Shown piece after piece: positions 1 to 11,866 of a DNA stretch of 64,000 nucleotides. The stretch is from Gremmenia infestans (Eukaryota > Ascomycota > Leotiomycetes > Helotiales > Hamatocanthoscyphaceae). Position 1 is the first letter of the stretch. Each line of letters starts with the position of its first letter. A model generated the notes under the pieces. It had not been told where the DNA came from, did no database searches, and saw only the letters and a list, made by a program, of their open reading frames with translations. The stretch lies in contig JAFEVB010000015.1 of NCBI GenBank assembly GCA_032629725.1, positions 62,001 through 126,000 on the forward strand, given 5' to 3'. Position numbers and translations under genes: made by a program.

Positions 1-686
1 GCTTTCTTTCCTCGATGCCTCGTACAATATCTAGGGTCTAAAGGGAACTGTTTTGGCCGACATACTCGTAGTGTGGTACCAGCTCTCTGTTTACTGCTCC
101 CTAGATAATAGTTCTGAAGCTCTTTACTGAGGCAATCATAGCTCACAGGTTGAAAGACATCAGTTAGTAATCCATAGTCCTAAGCTGACTCAGAACCAAA
201 GAGCACCAGATCACGACGTTTAGCAAAGATAGTTGGATTAGATATTATTTAATATTACATTCTGCCTTTCAGTCCTGCAAAGTCCAAGTAATCTGCAGAA
301 GCTGGCAATTCCTAGACGTTCTATACATACAGAGCGGCCGACGCTAAAGTGATAGTATAAACTACCTACGATCTCTTCTCTATATACATTGAATACCGCC
401 TCATATAATGCTATTGACTCAGCGCTAAGCATGTCTGTGCTACCTCACCGCATCAAGCTTACGATTCTCTGATGAGTAAATAGCCTATCCATATGCATGA
501 TATGAGTACTCAGCATCAAGTTAAGTCGACAATAAATCAAGTCGATCAAGTGTTATAGCCAGTATAAGCAGACAAGTCCCGCGGCCGTCCTTTATTACCC
601 GAAGCATAATTCTTTACATCAACAATCAAACAACCCGCGCTACAAACTCGTACCTGCAAAATTCAAACCAAAAGTTTTGATTCAAG
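1..686. other. Intergenic, 5' end of window
   Basis: No supported gene. Short reading frames here have no recognisable motif. The last part is the probable promoter of the small secreted protein gene at 687: a TATAAG hexamer lies at 563-568, about 120 bases before its ATG. Confidence 0.6.
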
Positions 687-1025
687 ATGAAGCTCTCCTT
701 TTCCCTCTTCGCACTCATAGCTGCATTCGCCATGGCAAGCCCGGCTGTGGCTGGTGGCTTGGAAGCACGGGTTGACTGTTCGACGTGTGGGTGTTCGTCT
801 TCGGAGTCTTGTATTGTAAGTAAAGTCCCTTCCTAGTATATGTCGCCATGTCAAATAGGGTATGTTGACACAACGGCTCTGATAGTTCGATGTAAGTCTT
901 CGTGATGTTCTAGTTCTAGTAATAGCTGGCAGTATACTGACGCTGGTGGTGATTTTAAGTGTTGTCAAGTAATTAACTCATGTCCTAAGCTGTTAATCTA
1001 GGTTGCTAATTATTTTGTTCAGTAA
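687..1025 (+). CDS. Small secreted cysteine-rich peptide (candidate effector or antimicrobial-type)
   Basis: Too short for a plain ORF scan. The ATG at 687 opens a classic signal peptide (MKLSFSLFALIAAFAMA), then a short pro-segment ending in LEAR and a Cys-dense tail with CSTCGC and SSESC. Exon 1 runs 687-815 and stops in phase at a canonical GTAAGT donor. The rest is ambiguous. Either one intron 816-959 or two introns around a 6-base exon (886-891) lead to a Cys-Cys-Gln exon at 960-968. That exon then reads to a TAG at 999-1001 or splices at 969-1022 onto a TAA at 1023-1025. The product is about 45-58 residues with at least six Cys. TATAAG lies at 563. The family is not recognised; secretion is well supported, while the role (effector, defence peptide) is inference. 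Confidence 0.55.
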
Positions 1026-4000
1026 AGCGATGGGTGATGCATTCTTTCCGGGATGGCTGCCGCATTGCTAGAGGGAAGGACTTGTCGTTGTATGGAGGGA
1101 GTTCTCTACTGGAGTCTCAACCCAGCCGGGTTTTTGATGTCAGGAGAGAACTTTGGATCATCATCGAAATTGAAAGGAATTCTTTGTCGGGGTTTTGCGA
1201 CTATGAGCCTTGTTTACACTGCCATCGCTTGCCTCTAGTGAGCGAGTAAGCTAAGCAAATTGACCCGTATGCCCTCCTTGAACTTCGACCGAGTGTTGGT
1301 AGCACTGATCGTCGCTGCATGTTCTTTCAAGGTGGATTGAATTGGGTTGCTCTATATCCCATCACTTACTTTCAGGTGTATTGCTATTATTCGTTGTATC
1401 TTTATCATCCTCGGTTTCATATACAATTCAGGGCTCTTCTGAGGTCACACATAGGTATGAAGCGTCTGTATAGGTATGCACTAAACTGTTATTATCTATT
1501 ACCTTGGCGATTGACCATTTACATATATCCTGGAGAGATGGGTGTACACAAGTAATACATGGATTCCAAATTTTGCTTCTTGTGCTAGAGAGCGAGCTTC
1601 CACAACATGCAATCGTATAGGTATTCCACCTTCAACTCACACCTCATACTATACACTATCCTGTTGCTATAGCATACAACTATTACTCCATCTTCATACG
1701 TTTCGATTCAACGGTCCTTCTGTCGTTTGCTCGACGTCTGCTTGAAACCCTTGACGAGGAATTCGATGTTATTTTAGGACGTATGAGAAGGAATACTTAT
1801 ATCTACTAACAGACAGGCAGATCAGATAAAAGGCAGATGGCCCTTAATATCATAGGAATCGCAAAAGTGAGATGAGATTGCCTCACTTTCTAGCACCTGC
1901 ATCGAATGCTTGAATCTCGTTCGCGCAGCCAAGTCTAGCGTTTTCAAACTCCTATTTTCCCAAGATTACAGTATGCCTCTTGGATTGGACAACATAGCTG
2001 GGAAGAATAGAGCGGGAAGTTGCTTCTGCATAATCGGAAAGCAGGCAATATGGGGCTGGAGAGCTAGAGCTAGATAGAAACTTTGCGGGCTGGAGCAAAA
2101 GTGGAGAAAAGAGGGTTTTAGTTTGCGGAAATCTATAAACAGAATATCGACTTCGGCGAATCGAAATCGAGAAAGAAGCTGCAGAACTTATTAACGCTTG
2201 GAGCTTTGGTACTCTTCGAGGCTTTGCCCCGAGCAAAGCAATTTCAAGTAGTTTTTAGTACTCTGGTTTATTTACTGGCAGCCGAAGTGGTATATGGAGA
2301 CAACAAGATTATGATGCAGAGTAGACAGACTCATGATTGAATACATTGACCAAAGCCAAAATTGTGATGAATATAGACTACGTAACGACTGCACCTGCGC
2401 TTTTGAGTATGCTTTGCTTTCAAAAGAGCAGGCACACGGAAAATTGCATGTCGGCAAAGCACGCTCGAACAGTTACTAGCATCCAGATAAATTGGAATAG
2501 TATCACATCCTAAGTGACTAGAACTCATAGGGACAAGCCGAGCTCTCGGCTTCTTTGGGATGCTGTGCTGTACAGGGAGGTCATTAGGGTCCAAACTGTT
2601 AAACACGCTTCGGAATCCACTCGGAACATCACACAGAATAGACTCGAGTCTCCGCTGCCAGCAAGTCGGACGGAAGAATTCGAGAACATGACTCCATCAA
2701 AGGTAATCATATGGGCAAGGCATCTGGACGAGTCTTGTCCATGAGAGTCAGACAGACACGAAACGAAATGGCGGGGAATCGGTCCTTTTATGCAGGAGGA
2801 AAGGAAAGCTGGGGAAAGGGCCGTTTGGCAGCGCCACGGGTGAAGTGCAGGGCCATGCATGGCGGGTATGGACGCCTTTTTGAGGGGTGTGATGCGGAGT
2901 GTGGGGAAGATGAAGATGGATAGGAGACTATGAGACTATAAGGAGATATTGGATTTGAGATAAGTCCGGGGGAAAGGTTAGAGATGAGACGGCTTCGGGT
3001 CTATTGCGGGTCTTTTTCTTGGATGGATTTTTCTTGTGAGGGGGGAGATATTGATAATGAATGCAATTTGAAGGAAAATGAATGGACGGTTGGACGGAGG
3101 ATTTAAAGAGAGCGGATGGCAAAACCTATGCGTTAGCCGTTGAGACTTCTCAAGGCTTGATATGCTTGTTGTTTTAAATGAGAGATTTGCTGGATACGGA
3201 CTCTTTCTTGGCCGCGAAGGTTGTTGGAATAAAAAGATTGAAACAAAACGAATGTGAGATATACCGGATCCATGGCAACGGGAACGGGATGGAGGAGATG
3301 CGGTCCTGCTTCAATACCGAGAATTGTCCAACAACGACATCACGGGACATATCACGTGATGAGAGGAGACGAGGGGCTTCTGACATGACTCGTGGGAGAG
3401 TTAAACTTTCCACATCGCCATCGCCAGTCCAGCTTGGCAAAAGATTTGCATAGCTGTCCGGAATGGGTTTTGATCAGAGAAAAGCTTGATAATCATAAAT
3501 CAAGTTGTCGTCAGTGTTGTGAGACTGTGAGTCTGGGTCTATGGCGGCTGTTAACCGCGGCTGCTCGGCTTGTTTGGCTAGTTATGAGCAGCGCAGCCAA
3601 GCCATGCAAGTTTCTCCATTCCCTCTTGATTGCCACAGTACTCGTAGGTAATAAGAATAGAATAGAATGTTCTTGTTGTTTACCTCTTTCTTTTACCAAT
3701 CGTGGCAACTTCAGTGCTGACTGAGCATAACGACGATCGATTATTATGGGGCCAAGCCGAGACTTCAAAATCCGAAGCTTCGAGGGAAGACGCGTAGAAG
3801 GTTCAGAGTCTTTCTCTGCCCGATCCGAAATAGGAATAGGATGGCCTTACTGTATCCGGACAGGCCGTTGATCTGCTCCGATTGGAACGGACAACACCAC
3901 AGATCGAGGCAAGTGAAAGGGGGAAGGTGATTATCGTGGCACAGCATGATCTGGAATAATGCAACAGACATTTAATTGGAAGTACCGGAAGGACCGGTGT

Positions 4001-4393
4001 GTGAAGAATACTTGACGTACGTACAGTAACACGCGAAGATATCGTGACTTTTGTTGGAAAAGGGGGACCTTACCTCGGTACTCGTACTATGGTGGCGTGC
4101 ATGTTACCGTACGGCTGATCGACGTAGCGGTACATGATGCTGTTGATATGTATGGTCTAGATAGAGTAGATGGATGAGATGAAAGTATAGGAGGCATACT
4201 GTATGATATTCTGATGGTAACTGATAATAATAGCACGCAGATACTCTTCGTGACAGTCCTCCACCATACATTTCCCTCTTTCTCCCACCTCGTTGGCCAT
4301 TTGTTAGTCAGACGAGGGAAGCAGCATTTGGTTCCCTTGTTCTGCTGACACAGCCCATGAATCTGTTACGTTACTTGTAGACTGGACTGGAGT
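1026..4393. other. Long gene-poor intergenic region
   Basis: About 3.4 kb without a gene I can support. Several frames of 60-110 codons occur on both strands (for example near 2525-2860 minus and 3178-3453 plus), but they lack domain motifs, signal peptides or convincing splice structure and overlap each other. No repeat array or transposon end was recognised. Confidence 0.5.
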
Positions 4394-4462
4394 GGGCGAT
4401 GGGCGATGGGCGATGGGCGATGGGCGATGGGCGATGGGCGATGGGCGGAGGGCGGTGGGCAG
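4394..4462 (+). repeat. Heptanucleotide microsatellite (GGGCGAT)n
   Basis: Seven perfect GGGCGAT units at 4394-4442 run into degenerate GGGCGGA/GGGCGGT copies up to about 4462. It lies about 640 bases upstream of the Zn2Cys6 regulator and could be a variable-length promoter repeat. It also produces a spurious periodic frame on the minus strand. Confidence 0.9.
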
Positions 4463-5104
4463 TGGACGGCCATGTCCTAACTCCTAAGGCGAGCGAGGCG
4501 AGGCGAGTCGTGTTGTGAACATCAATATCCCCATTTTTCCTTCCCACCCACTCACTCACTCATGGAATCTTGCTCAGTAGTAGTGAAGGAACGAGTATTG
4601 GTTGTCGTGCCACAATTATCAACAGCTTCATAAGTGCCCCGTATTGTATATTCTGTTGTAGAAGTATCTTTTATCTTTCACTCATACAAATACACACTTC
4701 TCCAGGATTTGTTTCTCACCCACACACCACACACCACCACCTTCCTCGGCCGTCCGTCCAATCACCGGGGTGTCGTACTCTCATCCTTCCTTCCCTCATC
4801 CCCGCATTCTGGTAAAATGAGCTTTCCCTAACTCGCCTCGCCCCCTTCCGCTTCCAAAGATACCTACTCCAGACTCTCTCCACGCTGCTTCATCCATCCA
4901 CCACTCCCAATAATATTTCACCCCCAACAACAACAACCAACCAACCAGCCAGCCAACCCACCAACCCATCGACTCGAATCGACTCGACTCCACGCCATCC
5001 ACTCTAAGAGTAGTGAGAGTGAGAGTAGAGTGATAATCACCACCACCTCTCTCCCTCTCTCCCCCCATCTTTTCATGAGGAAAACATCCCTCGTCACCTG
5101 CAGC
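4463..5104. promoter_or_regulatory. Promoter and pyrimidine-rich leader of the Zn2Cys6 regulator
   Basis: No gene of its own. The last 150 bases before the start are strongly C/T-rich (CCACCACCTCTCTCCCTCTC around 5040-5059), typical of transcription-start and leader regions of fungal genes. An in-frame ATG at 5030 and another at 5075 precede the preferred start at 5105. Confidence 0.45.
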
Positions 5105-7287
5105 ATGTCCTCGTCCTCGTCCTCGGCCTCGTCGGTGAAGAGGGCTTGCGACGCCTGCCACCGTCGTAAAGTCAAGTGCGACGGCGTCAATCCGTGTCGC
5201 AATTGCTCGTCGGCGCAGTTATCATGTACATACCACGCAATTCCGCAGAAGAAGGGCCCCAAAGGGTCGCGAGCCAAGGTCATCAGCGAATTGCGCGAAA
5301 CCCAACGACAGACAACCCTCTCCTCCAAAGTCGCGAATCGATTGAACGGCGTCAGCAGCCCACCATGTAGCCCGACACTTGCGCCCACTCCTGGGCTCCT
5401 TACCAGCGACATGATCAAGGACTGCATCGACTTTTTCTTCGCAAACATGTACCCGACGTTACCCATTCTACACCGCGGACGCTTGGAACAGCAGGCTCAA
5501 TACGCCGACCAGAATGTCGATACTTATTGTCTCTTGACATCGCTATGCGCATTCATGATGATACAACCTGGCATGGCAATCCCCGGCGATCCTCTCGGAC
5601 TCGACAATCTGCCTGGTGCGAATCTTGTGTCGGGGAACTTATTGATGGAGGAGACCCTGAGGGTGAGGAAGAGCTACGACTACCTCGAGGCGCCGACATT
5701 GAACAGCCTGGCTACAAGTTTCTTCCTCTTCGGATGTTACTTTGGTTTGGATCTACATAACAAGGCTTGGTTCCATCTGCGAGAGGCGACAACGCTGTCA
5801 CATATTCTTGGTCTGCAAAAGGAGGATTCCTATGTACAGTTTGATGCTGTTGAATCATCGAGGAGGCGAAGGCTATATTGGCTGCTCTTTGTCACTGAAA
5901 GGCATGTCCCACCCCATCCCAGTAGTCCCTCCCATACTAACCCTCAGCAGAGCGTATGCCCTTCAACGACACCGACCCCTTTCGCTCCAGGCTACCATCT
6001 CACTACCAACCCAAAACGATGATCCTTCAGATACACAAGCCGAACATCTACACGGCTTCTTGCATCTGGTCAATCTCTTCCGCCCATTTGACGAGGGCTT
6101 CATGGCGCTGTGGAACAAGACACGGTCCGATTGCTCACCGGCTTACCTTGGCGCGCTTCAGAAGCAATTGAACGATGCCCTACCAACTTACCTCAACTCG
6201 ACGGATAATCAAACAGCCGACCTGAGGACAAGCCAACAATGGTTACGGACCATGGTGTGGCAGTTGAGTATTCAGAATGGCTGCTTGAGTTCCGGTCATG
6301 ATGACCCAAGCATGACCTTCCAATATCCGGTAGAAATCGCCCGAGATTTACTTTCAATGACTTCCCAATTCTCGCAACAGAGCATGGAAGTGCACGGCAT
6401 GGGCCTGGTATGTTGAATCGTCTCCTGTTTGAATATGGTTCTAACTTTCCTAGATTGAGAAGCTCTTCGACGTCGCATGCTCGTTAACGGATGTCCTGTC
6501 CCTTCTACCCCCCAATCCAGATCCGTTCCAACCCGGACCCCGTGACTACCTTCACGACTTTATCCGCCTCCTATCAGTCCTTCGCAACGGCGACCACCGC
6601 TTCCTTCCACTGCTTCTATCCAAAGTCCACGATGTCCTTCCTCGCCTCGTCAACCCCATGCTTCAAACTGTCCCAGATACCCCAGCAAGTAACAGCATGT
6701 GCGCCGATGTCGATATCTTTGATGGCTTCGGCAACGCTGGAATGGGGGTTGCAAGTAATTTCCCAGGCTACAATGGAGATGGGACGAGCGGTCAATTCAA
6801 AGTCGAGCCTGATACCGATTTCACTCGTCCAGCAATTACACCAATGCCATTCGATAAGCGAATCGACGACTTAACGTCACCTGTAAATGGATCAAATAAC
6901 AACGACAACACCCCGTACACAAGCCCAACTATAATACAGAGCCCAATGGAGTTCTCGGACATATCGGAGTACAACAGCTTCCCAGATCTAACCTCGCCTC
7001 ACATGGGAAATCCCCTACCTTCATCCAACCATCTAGGGAACTTTGGTGAAGGAGTGGGTGGTGGTGGAAGACCAGTTGGCTTCAAGCAGGAGTACGAGGG
7101 CATTCACCGGAGCGGCAGTATGCAAACGACCAGGAGACCTTCAATACGACAAGGCAGTGCATCGAGTTTTGGTATGCAAATACCTAGGAGTATACCGGAG
7201 CAGTTCAATCACTTGCTTAGGACGAGCAGTAATGGGGAGGCTATTGATATGGGGATGGGGAACCTGAATGATTCACCATTTCGGTAA
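5105..7287 (+). CDS. Zn2Cys6 transcription factor, COL-26/BglR-like (carbon or glucose regulator family)
   Basis: A binuclear zinc cluster (CDACHRRKVKCDG..CRNC..C) lies at about residues 13-40, followed by a linker with KKGPKGSRAKVISELRETQR. This is the signature I associate with the COL-26/BglR/AmyR-like glucose and polysaccharide-utilisation regulators; that assignment is from memory. A fungal-specific TF domain follows (FYFANMYPTLPILHRG-like stretch, RRRLYWLLFVTER, AYALQRHRPLSL), and the C terminus is a low-complexity, Ser/Asn/Gly-rich tail. Exons are 5105-5901, 5951-6407 and 6454-7287, about 695 residues. Intron 1 (5902-5950) has a GC-AG boundary with a perfect TACTAAC branch site; intron 2 (6408-6453) is GT-AG. 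The start at 5105 is preferred over ATGs at 5030 and 5075 because the protein then begins MSSSSSSASSVKRACDACHR. Nuclear; no linked target cluster is evident. Confidence 0.85.
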
Positions 7288-8720
7288 CGCAGGGTGGTCG
7301 ACAGATTCAGACAATTTATTGATGAAGGCATATCGAGCGGGGAGCGGCGGGTTTACGTCTGAGTAGACTTTTCGGCATTCGAAAGACAAGTTATGCCCAC
7401 TGCCATCTTCGCAATTAGTCAGCGGGCCACTTTATACCGCCCTATATCGTCGCTATACGAATGATAGGAAGATACCAGCGTTGCATGCGGAAAGGAAGAA
7501 AGGAATTGTATTTTGGCGTTAGGACAAGGAAGGAATTGCTCCGGTAGCATATATTATATTTGCTTGGTTGCATGGTCGCATGGTCGCTTGATTGGTGGTG
7601 TTCGAAGGCGGTGGTTATACGTATATAGGTTGATAGGTTGATAGGAATATGATGGGAGAGGAGATTATTTACTTGAAGTCTCCAAATATTTATAGCGTTT
7701 TGCAAGTGCATTTGCATTCATTCTTCTTCTTATCCCTTCTGCTGCTGCTGGCCATCTAGTCGAATTCGTATGTTTGGTGTATGGGACTGAGCCTTCCTAG
7801 TCATGTGACTAAGCGAAGAGGCATAACCTCTTCGTCGCAGGTCCAGCATCTGGATCTAATGAACACGTCGACAGCAATCAGAATGCATTAGAAGGGATCA
7901 CCTTATGATACCAACATTTGGTGCGTTTACACTGGATGGATCTTTTTATCAGCTAGGTGCTGGATAAGTATAAGGTGCTGGGCTAGGTGTTATGAGCTAA
8001 TATTTGTTGTTGCCTCTCCTCTTGTCTAGCGAGTTGTAGTGATTGATAGTTACACGATTTTACTGATCCATGTAATATTAGTATCCCATTCCGTTTCTCA
8101 GCCCCATGGAGTTCTCGCGACTTAGATGGCAAAATGCCCGCGTTTCATACCCTTTGCGCTTCTCTATTACCGGTACTTGTATGGCTTCCACGTTCTTGGA
8201 ACCAAGATCCGAATCAAATTCGAACAGCTTAGTTCTAGTGGATATGGCACGAAAACCCCAAGCTCAGTGCTCACTTGGCCCACGATGCACGGAGTTTAGT
8301 CATAGCCGGAATTAGAAATTTCGGGACAGTCAGCTGTACGACACGGACGCATTTTCCGGGATAAAAGACCGGTCATATGGTGTTGGTGGTGTACCGTAGC
8401 AGAGCTCATAGCACAGACTAAAACTTTCATTGCAAGTCCATTAAAGTTCTGCGGGGGCGGGGAACGGGACTAGGACTAAAGCAAAATGCTTGCAAAAGGC
8501 CCACCACAAGTTCACAACCCTGGCTTCGGTTTTGTTTGAACCTCATGAACTGTACCGAGTAAGCTGGCATGGATTAATGAGGTTGTGTAACTAAGACCGT
8601 TACGCTTCTCACCACCCGCTAAAAATCTACAGCTCGCTATCTGGACGATGTACTCCGTAGTAGAGGTACGTGGATGCAATGCAATTATAAATCAAGGCCA
8701 TACAAGTGCACCGGTGCTGC
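7288..8720. other. Intergenic between the Zn2Cys6 gene and the P450 relic
   Basis: No supported gene. It includes the 3' region of the regulator and a small GCT-repeat near 7739. The 69-codon plus-strand frame at 8106-8315 has no recognisable motif. Confidence 0.5.
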
Positions 8721-10019
8721 CTAATCTCTAGCTTCTCTCTTCACCCATCGCAAACCCACCCTCTCAGGATGTAACATCTCTATCAAAAGCAGCATCCCGC
8801 TATCCTTGATCATATCCATAGTTCTGTTCCTCGCTCCCTCCATCGTCTCGCCATTCTCTGGTACCGGCTCAACCCTATGATTCTCAAATAGCACACTCAC
8901 CGCTCCAGTGCGTTCAACCTGAGCAAACTTCTTTCCTGGGTATGCCCGATTACCCTCAGATCAAGGCAGAAAGACTCCTTGAGGAGGGGTATACAAGGTT
9001 TCACGATCGAAAACAGATCCTTCTGCCGAAGCTTCATGGCTCGTCTCGATCCATCGCTCTGGGCGCCAAGTATCGACATCCGCGCCCCAGTAGCGTGGGT
9101 GTGAGTGTATGGGGTGTATGGAGGGAATGGTGGAAATGATATTCATACCAGCGGGGAGATGGAGAGTATCGTCACCGACTTTCAGGAGCGAGGCTGGGGG
9201 CCGGTAGTTTTGACCATGGCTGGGAAGGGGGTAGATGTGCGAAGGGTTTCGTACTATAATATATCATGGTGTTTGGAAGCTGGATAAAACAGCAAGCTTT
9301 GAGCAGCCTATGCCAATATGCGCGAGGATTGGGGCTACCGAAAAAAGACTTACAACTACTGCCGTACATCGCTTGGGTTTTGGGAAGGCATCCCGGTAGG
9401 TCGTAGCACCTTTCTCTTTACGTACGTGACGAATCTCAGCCGCGAGCCAATCCTGGATCTCCGTATGGGCGGCGAGATGGGTGATCACATAGGTCAAAGT
9501 GATGGCTATGGAGTCGTGGCCTGCAAAGTTGAAGAACGAAAATATTACCAAATATTTCTGCTTCTTTCAGTCCATGTAAATGGTGTGAGGTGCTGGCATC
9601 GGATGTTCTGGCTGCCTCTTCAGATGCTCGAACCATGGCACTGATGAAATTGCCTCTGTGGGTCTAGCCTTCAGCTATGAGTGCCTTCTCTTCTTTGATA
9701 CTCAGAAATGTGCTTCTTGTATGTACTCGTCGCTTGGCCGACTAAACGCCAGTACTTTGGGAGGAACCGCTGCAAGCTTCCTGTCAGAAACTTTGGACCC
9801 AAAAGCATGATCAATATAGCATTCTCCAGTATTAAAGACAGGGAGTCTTTGTAGGTCAACGAATCGCCTTCTCGCAATGCTTCATCGGTGGAGCGGTCAA
9901 AGGAATACAACTTTCCGAAGCCAGTTGTTGAGAGGACATGGAGAGAGAGCCTTCGAACGTCTTTGCCAGTCAGTGCCCTCGACCGAGCAATTTGTTTAGC
10001 AGCTTATCCCCAAATCAAA
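8721..10019 (-). pseudogene. Cytochrome P450 relic, N-terminally truncated
   Basis: Minus-strand reading shows P450 landmarks in correct order: a pre-I-helix segment (DVRRLSLHVL, about 9960), an I-helix FAGHDSIAITLTYV (about 9525), a K-helix YETLR (about 9250), PERW (about 9060), a heme-loop region and a C-terminal HPERVGLRW ending at TAG 8721-8723. A 100-base intron (9254-9353) joins the I- and K-helix parts. Lesions: the invariant heme-ligand Cys position reads Tyr (TAC, 8940-8942); a TGA stops the heme loop at 8961-8963; frame breaks lie near 9185, 9535 and 9690; and a TAG sits at 9664-9666. Both heme-loop changes are G-to-A in the gene sense, as expected from RIP-like or deamination decay. 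The first third is missing: the sequence runs straight into the methyltransferase relic. The layout resembles secondary-metabolism P450s. It cannot be functional. Confidence 0.88.
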
Positions 10020-10020
10020 G

Positions 10021-10330
10021 GTAAGGAGGGTGGACCGGCACCCAGATCGCTTTGTTCGCAGACTGCAAAGTGACAGGCTCCAAGAACAACGCATACCAAA
10101 TTGAAGGAGCACGTAAGCATACACGGCATGCGGGCTTGCAGGACAAGGTGGCGTTTGTGTAGGGTGATTTCATGGAAATGCCGTTCGCTGACAATAGCTT
10201 CGACGCCGTGTATGCCATCGAGGCCACCCTTCACGCCCCCTCCCTGGCGGCAATCTATGCCGAGATTCATCGGGTGCTTAAGCCTTCCAGTATATTTCAG
10301 TCCAATAACCAAGCATCTATAGCCTTGCAA
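10021..10330 (+). pseudogene. Sterol C-24 methyltransferase-like (ERG6/SMT) relic, N-proximal piece
   Basis: Plus-strand translation reads CKVTGSKNNAYQIEGARKH, then GDFMEMPFADNSFDAVYAIE and EIHRVLKP. These match the SAM-binding core of ERG6-type methyltransferases in order and spacing. Similarity starts inside the glycine-rich SAM motif (about 10021) and is interrupted by a TAG at 10160-10162 just before the GDFMEMPF block. It ends after about 95 codons. The upstream catalytic domain is absent, and the minus-strand P450 relic abuts directly, so the locus has been rearranged. A matching C-terminal piece lies at about 13860-14083. Known family role: methylation of the sterol side chain at C-24 in ergosterol synthesis. 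A second copy among P450 and MFS relics suggests a former specialised pathway (inference). Confidence 0.85.
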
Positions 10331-11483
10331 TTCCTTTCAGTGAGAGTCAGTCCCCTTGGTTTATTACATTCAAGCGAACGGCTCTGCACTTCTGCCACCT
10401 TCTATCCTTAGTCGGCTGATGTGGGACTTGATCTTAACATGATTTCTTGTTCTATGACCTCTCCCGTCAAGTCGTCGACACGTCTCACTGTATAGTTCGA
10501 AGGCTTCTTGCCAGACTGCTGGCTACCATCTCCACTGATTATAAGCCCCCAGAGGTGTAGAGCTGCAGAGCTGTCCGAGTATATTCGCGAAGAGGGTACG
10601 TGTTTCGCAAGGTAATATCGATAGCTGCGCCTTGTCGGAAGCTTTCGTTTTCCACTTGTTAACTCACATCTGCAGCGGCGTCAACTCTTGACGCGCCCTT
10701 TTTGCCCTTATGTTGATACCTGTATAAATGTTAGCTTTTAATTGGAGCAATTGTATCACCATATCTACAGTGTTCTTCTGATGGAATACTTTGCAAACGG
10801 TTTGATGATGTGGCGCACCGATTATTCATGGGTCCAGGAGAAATGGGTTGCAAATACCGTTGTCAGGCAGTCATCGCCGTAGGGGTTTGAGACGATCTTC
10901 TTCATGCGCAAAGTTTCGCATGGCATCAGAGAGTTCTTCGGACAGGGTTGCCGATACATCACGTTGGAATGTGGTTTGCAGGTTGAGGTTTTGGCATTCA
11001 GTGTTACGGGCTTTTCAGCGGTTTGGGCACAATGAACTATGGGGATAGACTCAGCAAGGGAAGCTACGACTTACAACACCAGAACACCACCACACCATGC
11101 AGTGCTGACACCATGAGGTTTCAATATTCACAAGTCAAAAACGGCTTCAGAAAGCAAAGAAACAGGTCTCATATTGATGGAGAGAAGCCAGAAACTAAGA
11201 AATCGTGGTGCCTAACCTGCCATATGTCTGCTCTGCCGAGCCAGACGACAAGGTTATTTGCAGCGACCACTCATCTGCACAAGGATGCAGGCGACAAAGT
11301 CTATGTGTATCCAACCAAATTCCATCCTGAAGAAAACCCCAAACCAGTTCCCAGTGAGCGGCAATTGATCTCCAGCTCCTCTCCCAGCAAATTCCATCTC
11401 GTGTTGTGCCAGTTCCCAAACCCAAAGAAAGTTCTACAGATGAGTTAGTAGAGGACGAGTGGAACATGGTGGGTGGTACTTGC
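10331..11483. other. Unassigned relic DNA between the ERG6-like piece and tandem repeats
   Basis: No intact gene. Minus-strand frames near 10880-10980 read QRDVSATLSEELSDAMRNF, which resembles the N-terminal third of some fungal P450s and could be a displaced part of the relic at 8721-10019, but this is weak. The plus-strand frame at 11023-11448 is probably chance coding. Confidence 0.3.
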
Positions 11484-11785
11484 CATGTCGAAAATAGGAT
11501 GCGCCATTCATAATTTCCTATCAATTTCCATCCCTCGTTGAACCCAGAAACCAGTTCCCTGCCTGATGTTGAGTTAGTGACTGTGGAGTGAAGATGAGGA
11601 AGTTGAGGGAGGAGCGACTAACCATGTTGAGAATAGAATGCGCTATTCATAATTTCCCATCAATTTCCATCCCTCATTGAACCCAAAAACCAGTTCCCTG
11701 CCTGATTTGAAGTTAGTGACTGTTGAATGAGGAGGGAGACATCATTAAGTGTGCGACTTACCATGTCGAAAAAAAAAGAAATGCA
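11484..11785 (-). repeat. 139-bp tandem repeat resembling a duplicated intron-exon unit
   Basis: CATG followed by TCGAAAA/TTGAGAA recurs at 11484, 11623 and 11762, exactly 139 bases apart each time. Two full units and a partial third are present with about 85-90 percent visible identity. On the minus strand each unit reads as a short intron with an AACTAAC-like branch site and a TCAG acceptor, a roughly 79-base exon-like block, and then a GT or GC donor. The blocks contain stops in at least one copy, so a functional transcript is uncertain. Confidence 0.7.
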
Positions 11786-11866
11786 AACCAAGAAGTGCTT
11801 CCATGCACAAAACAAACACACGCTGGCTCGATCCAAAGGAGAGCGGGGTATCACAACAAAATGAGG

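Noticed and set aside
2525..2860. 111-codon minus-strand frame
   Set aside because: No signal, domain or splice evidence; overlaps plus-strand frames of equal quality.
4371..4559. Periodic frame with repeated AHRPSP units
   Set aside because: It arises only from the GGGCGAT heptamer repeat; no start context or conservation.
4796..5466. Two minus-strand frames over the Zn2Cys6 start
   Set aside because: Shadows of the regulator and its CT-rich leader.
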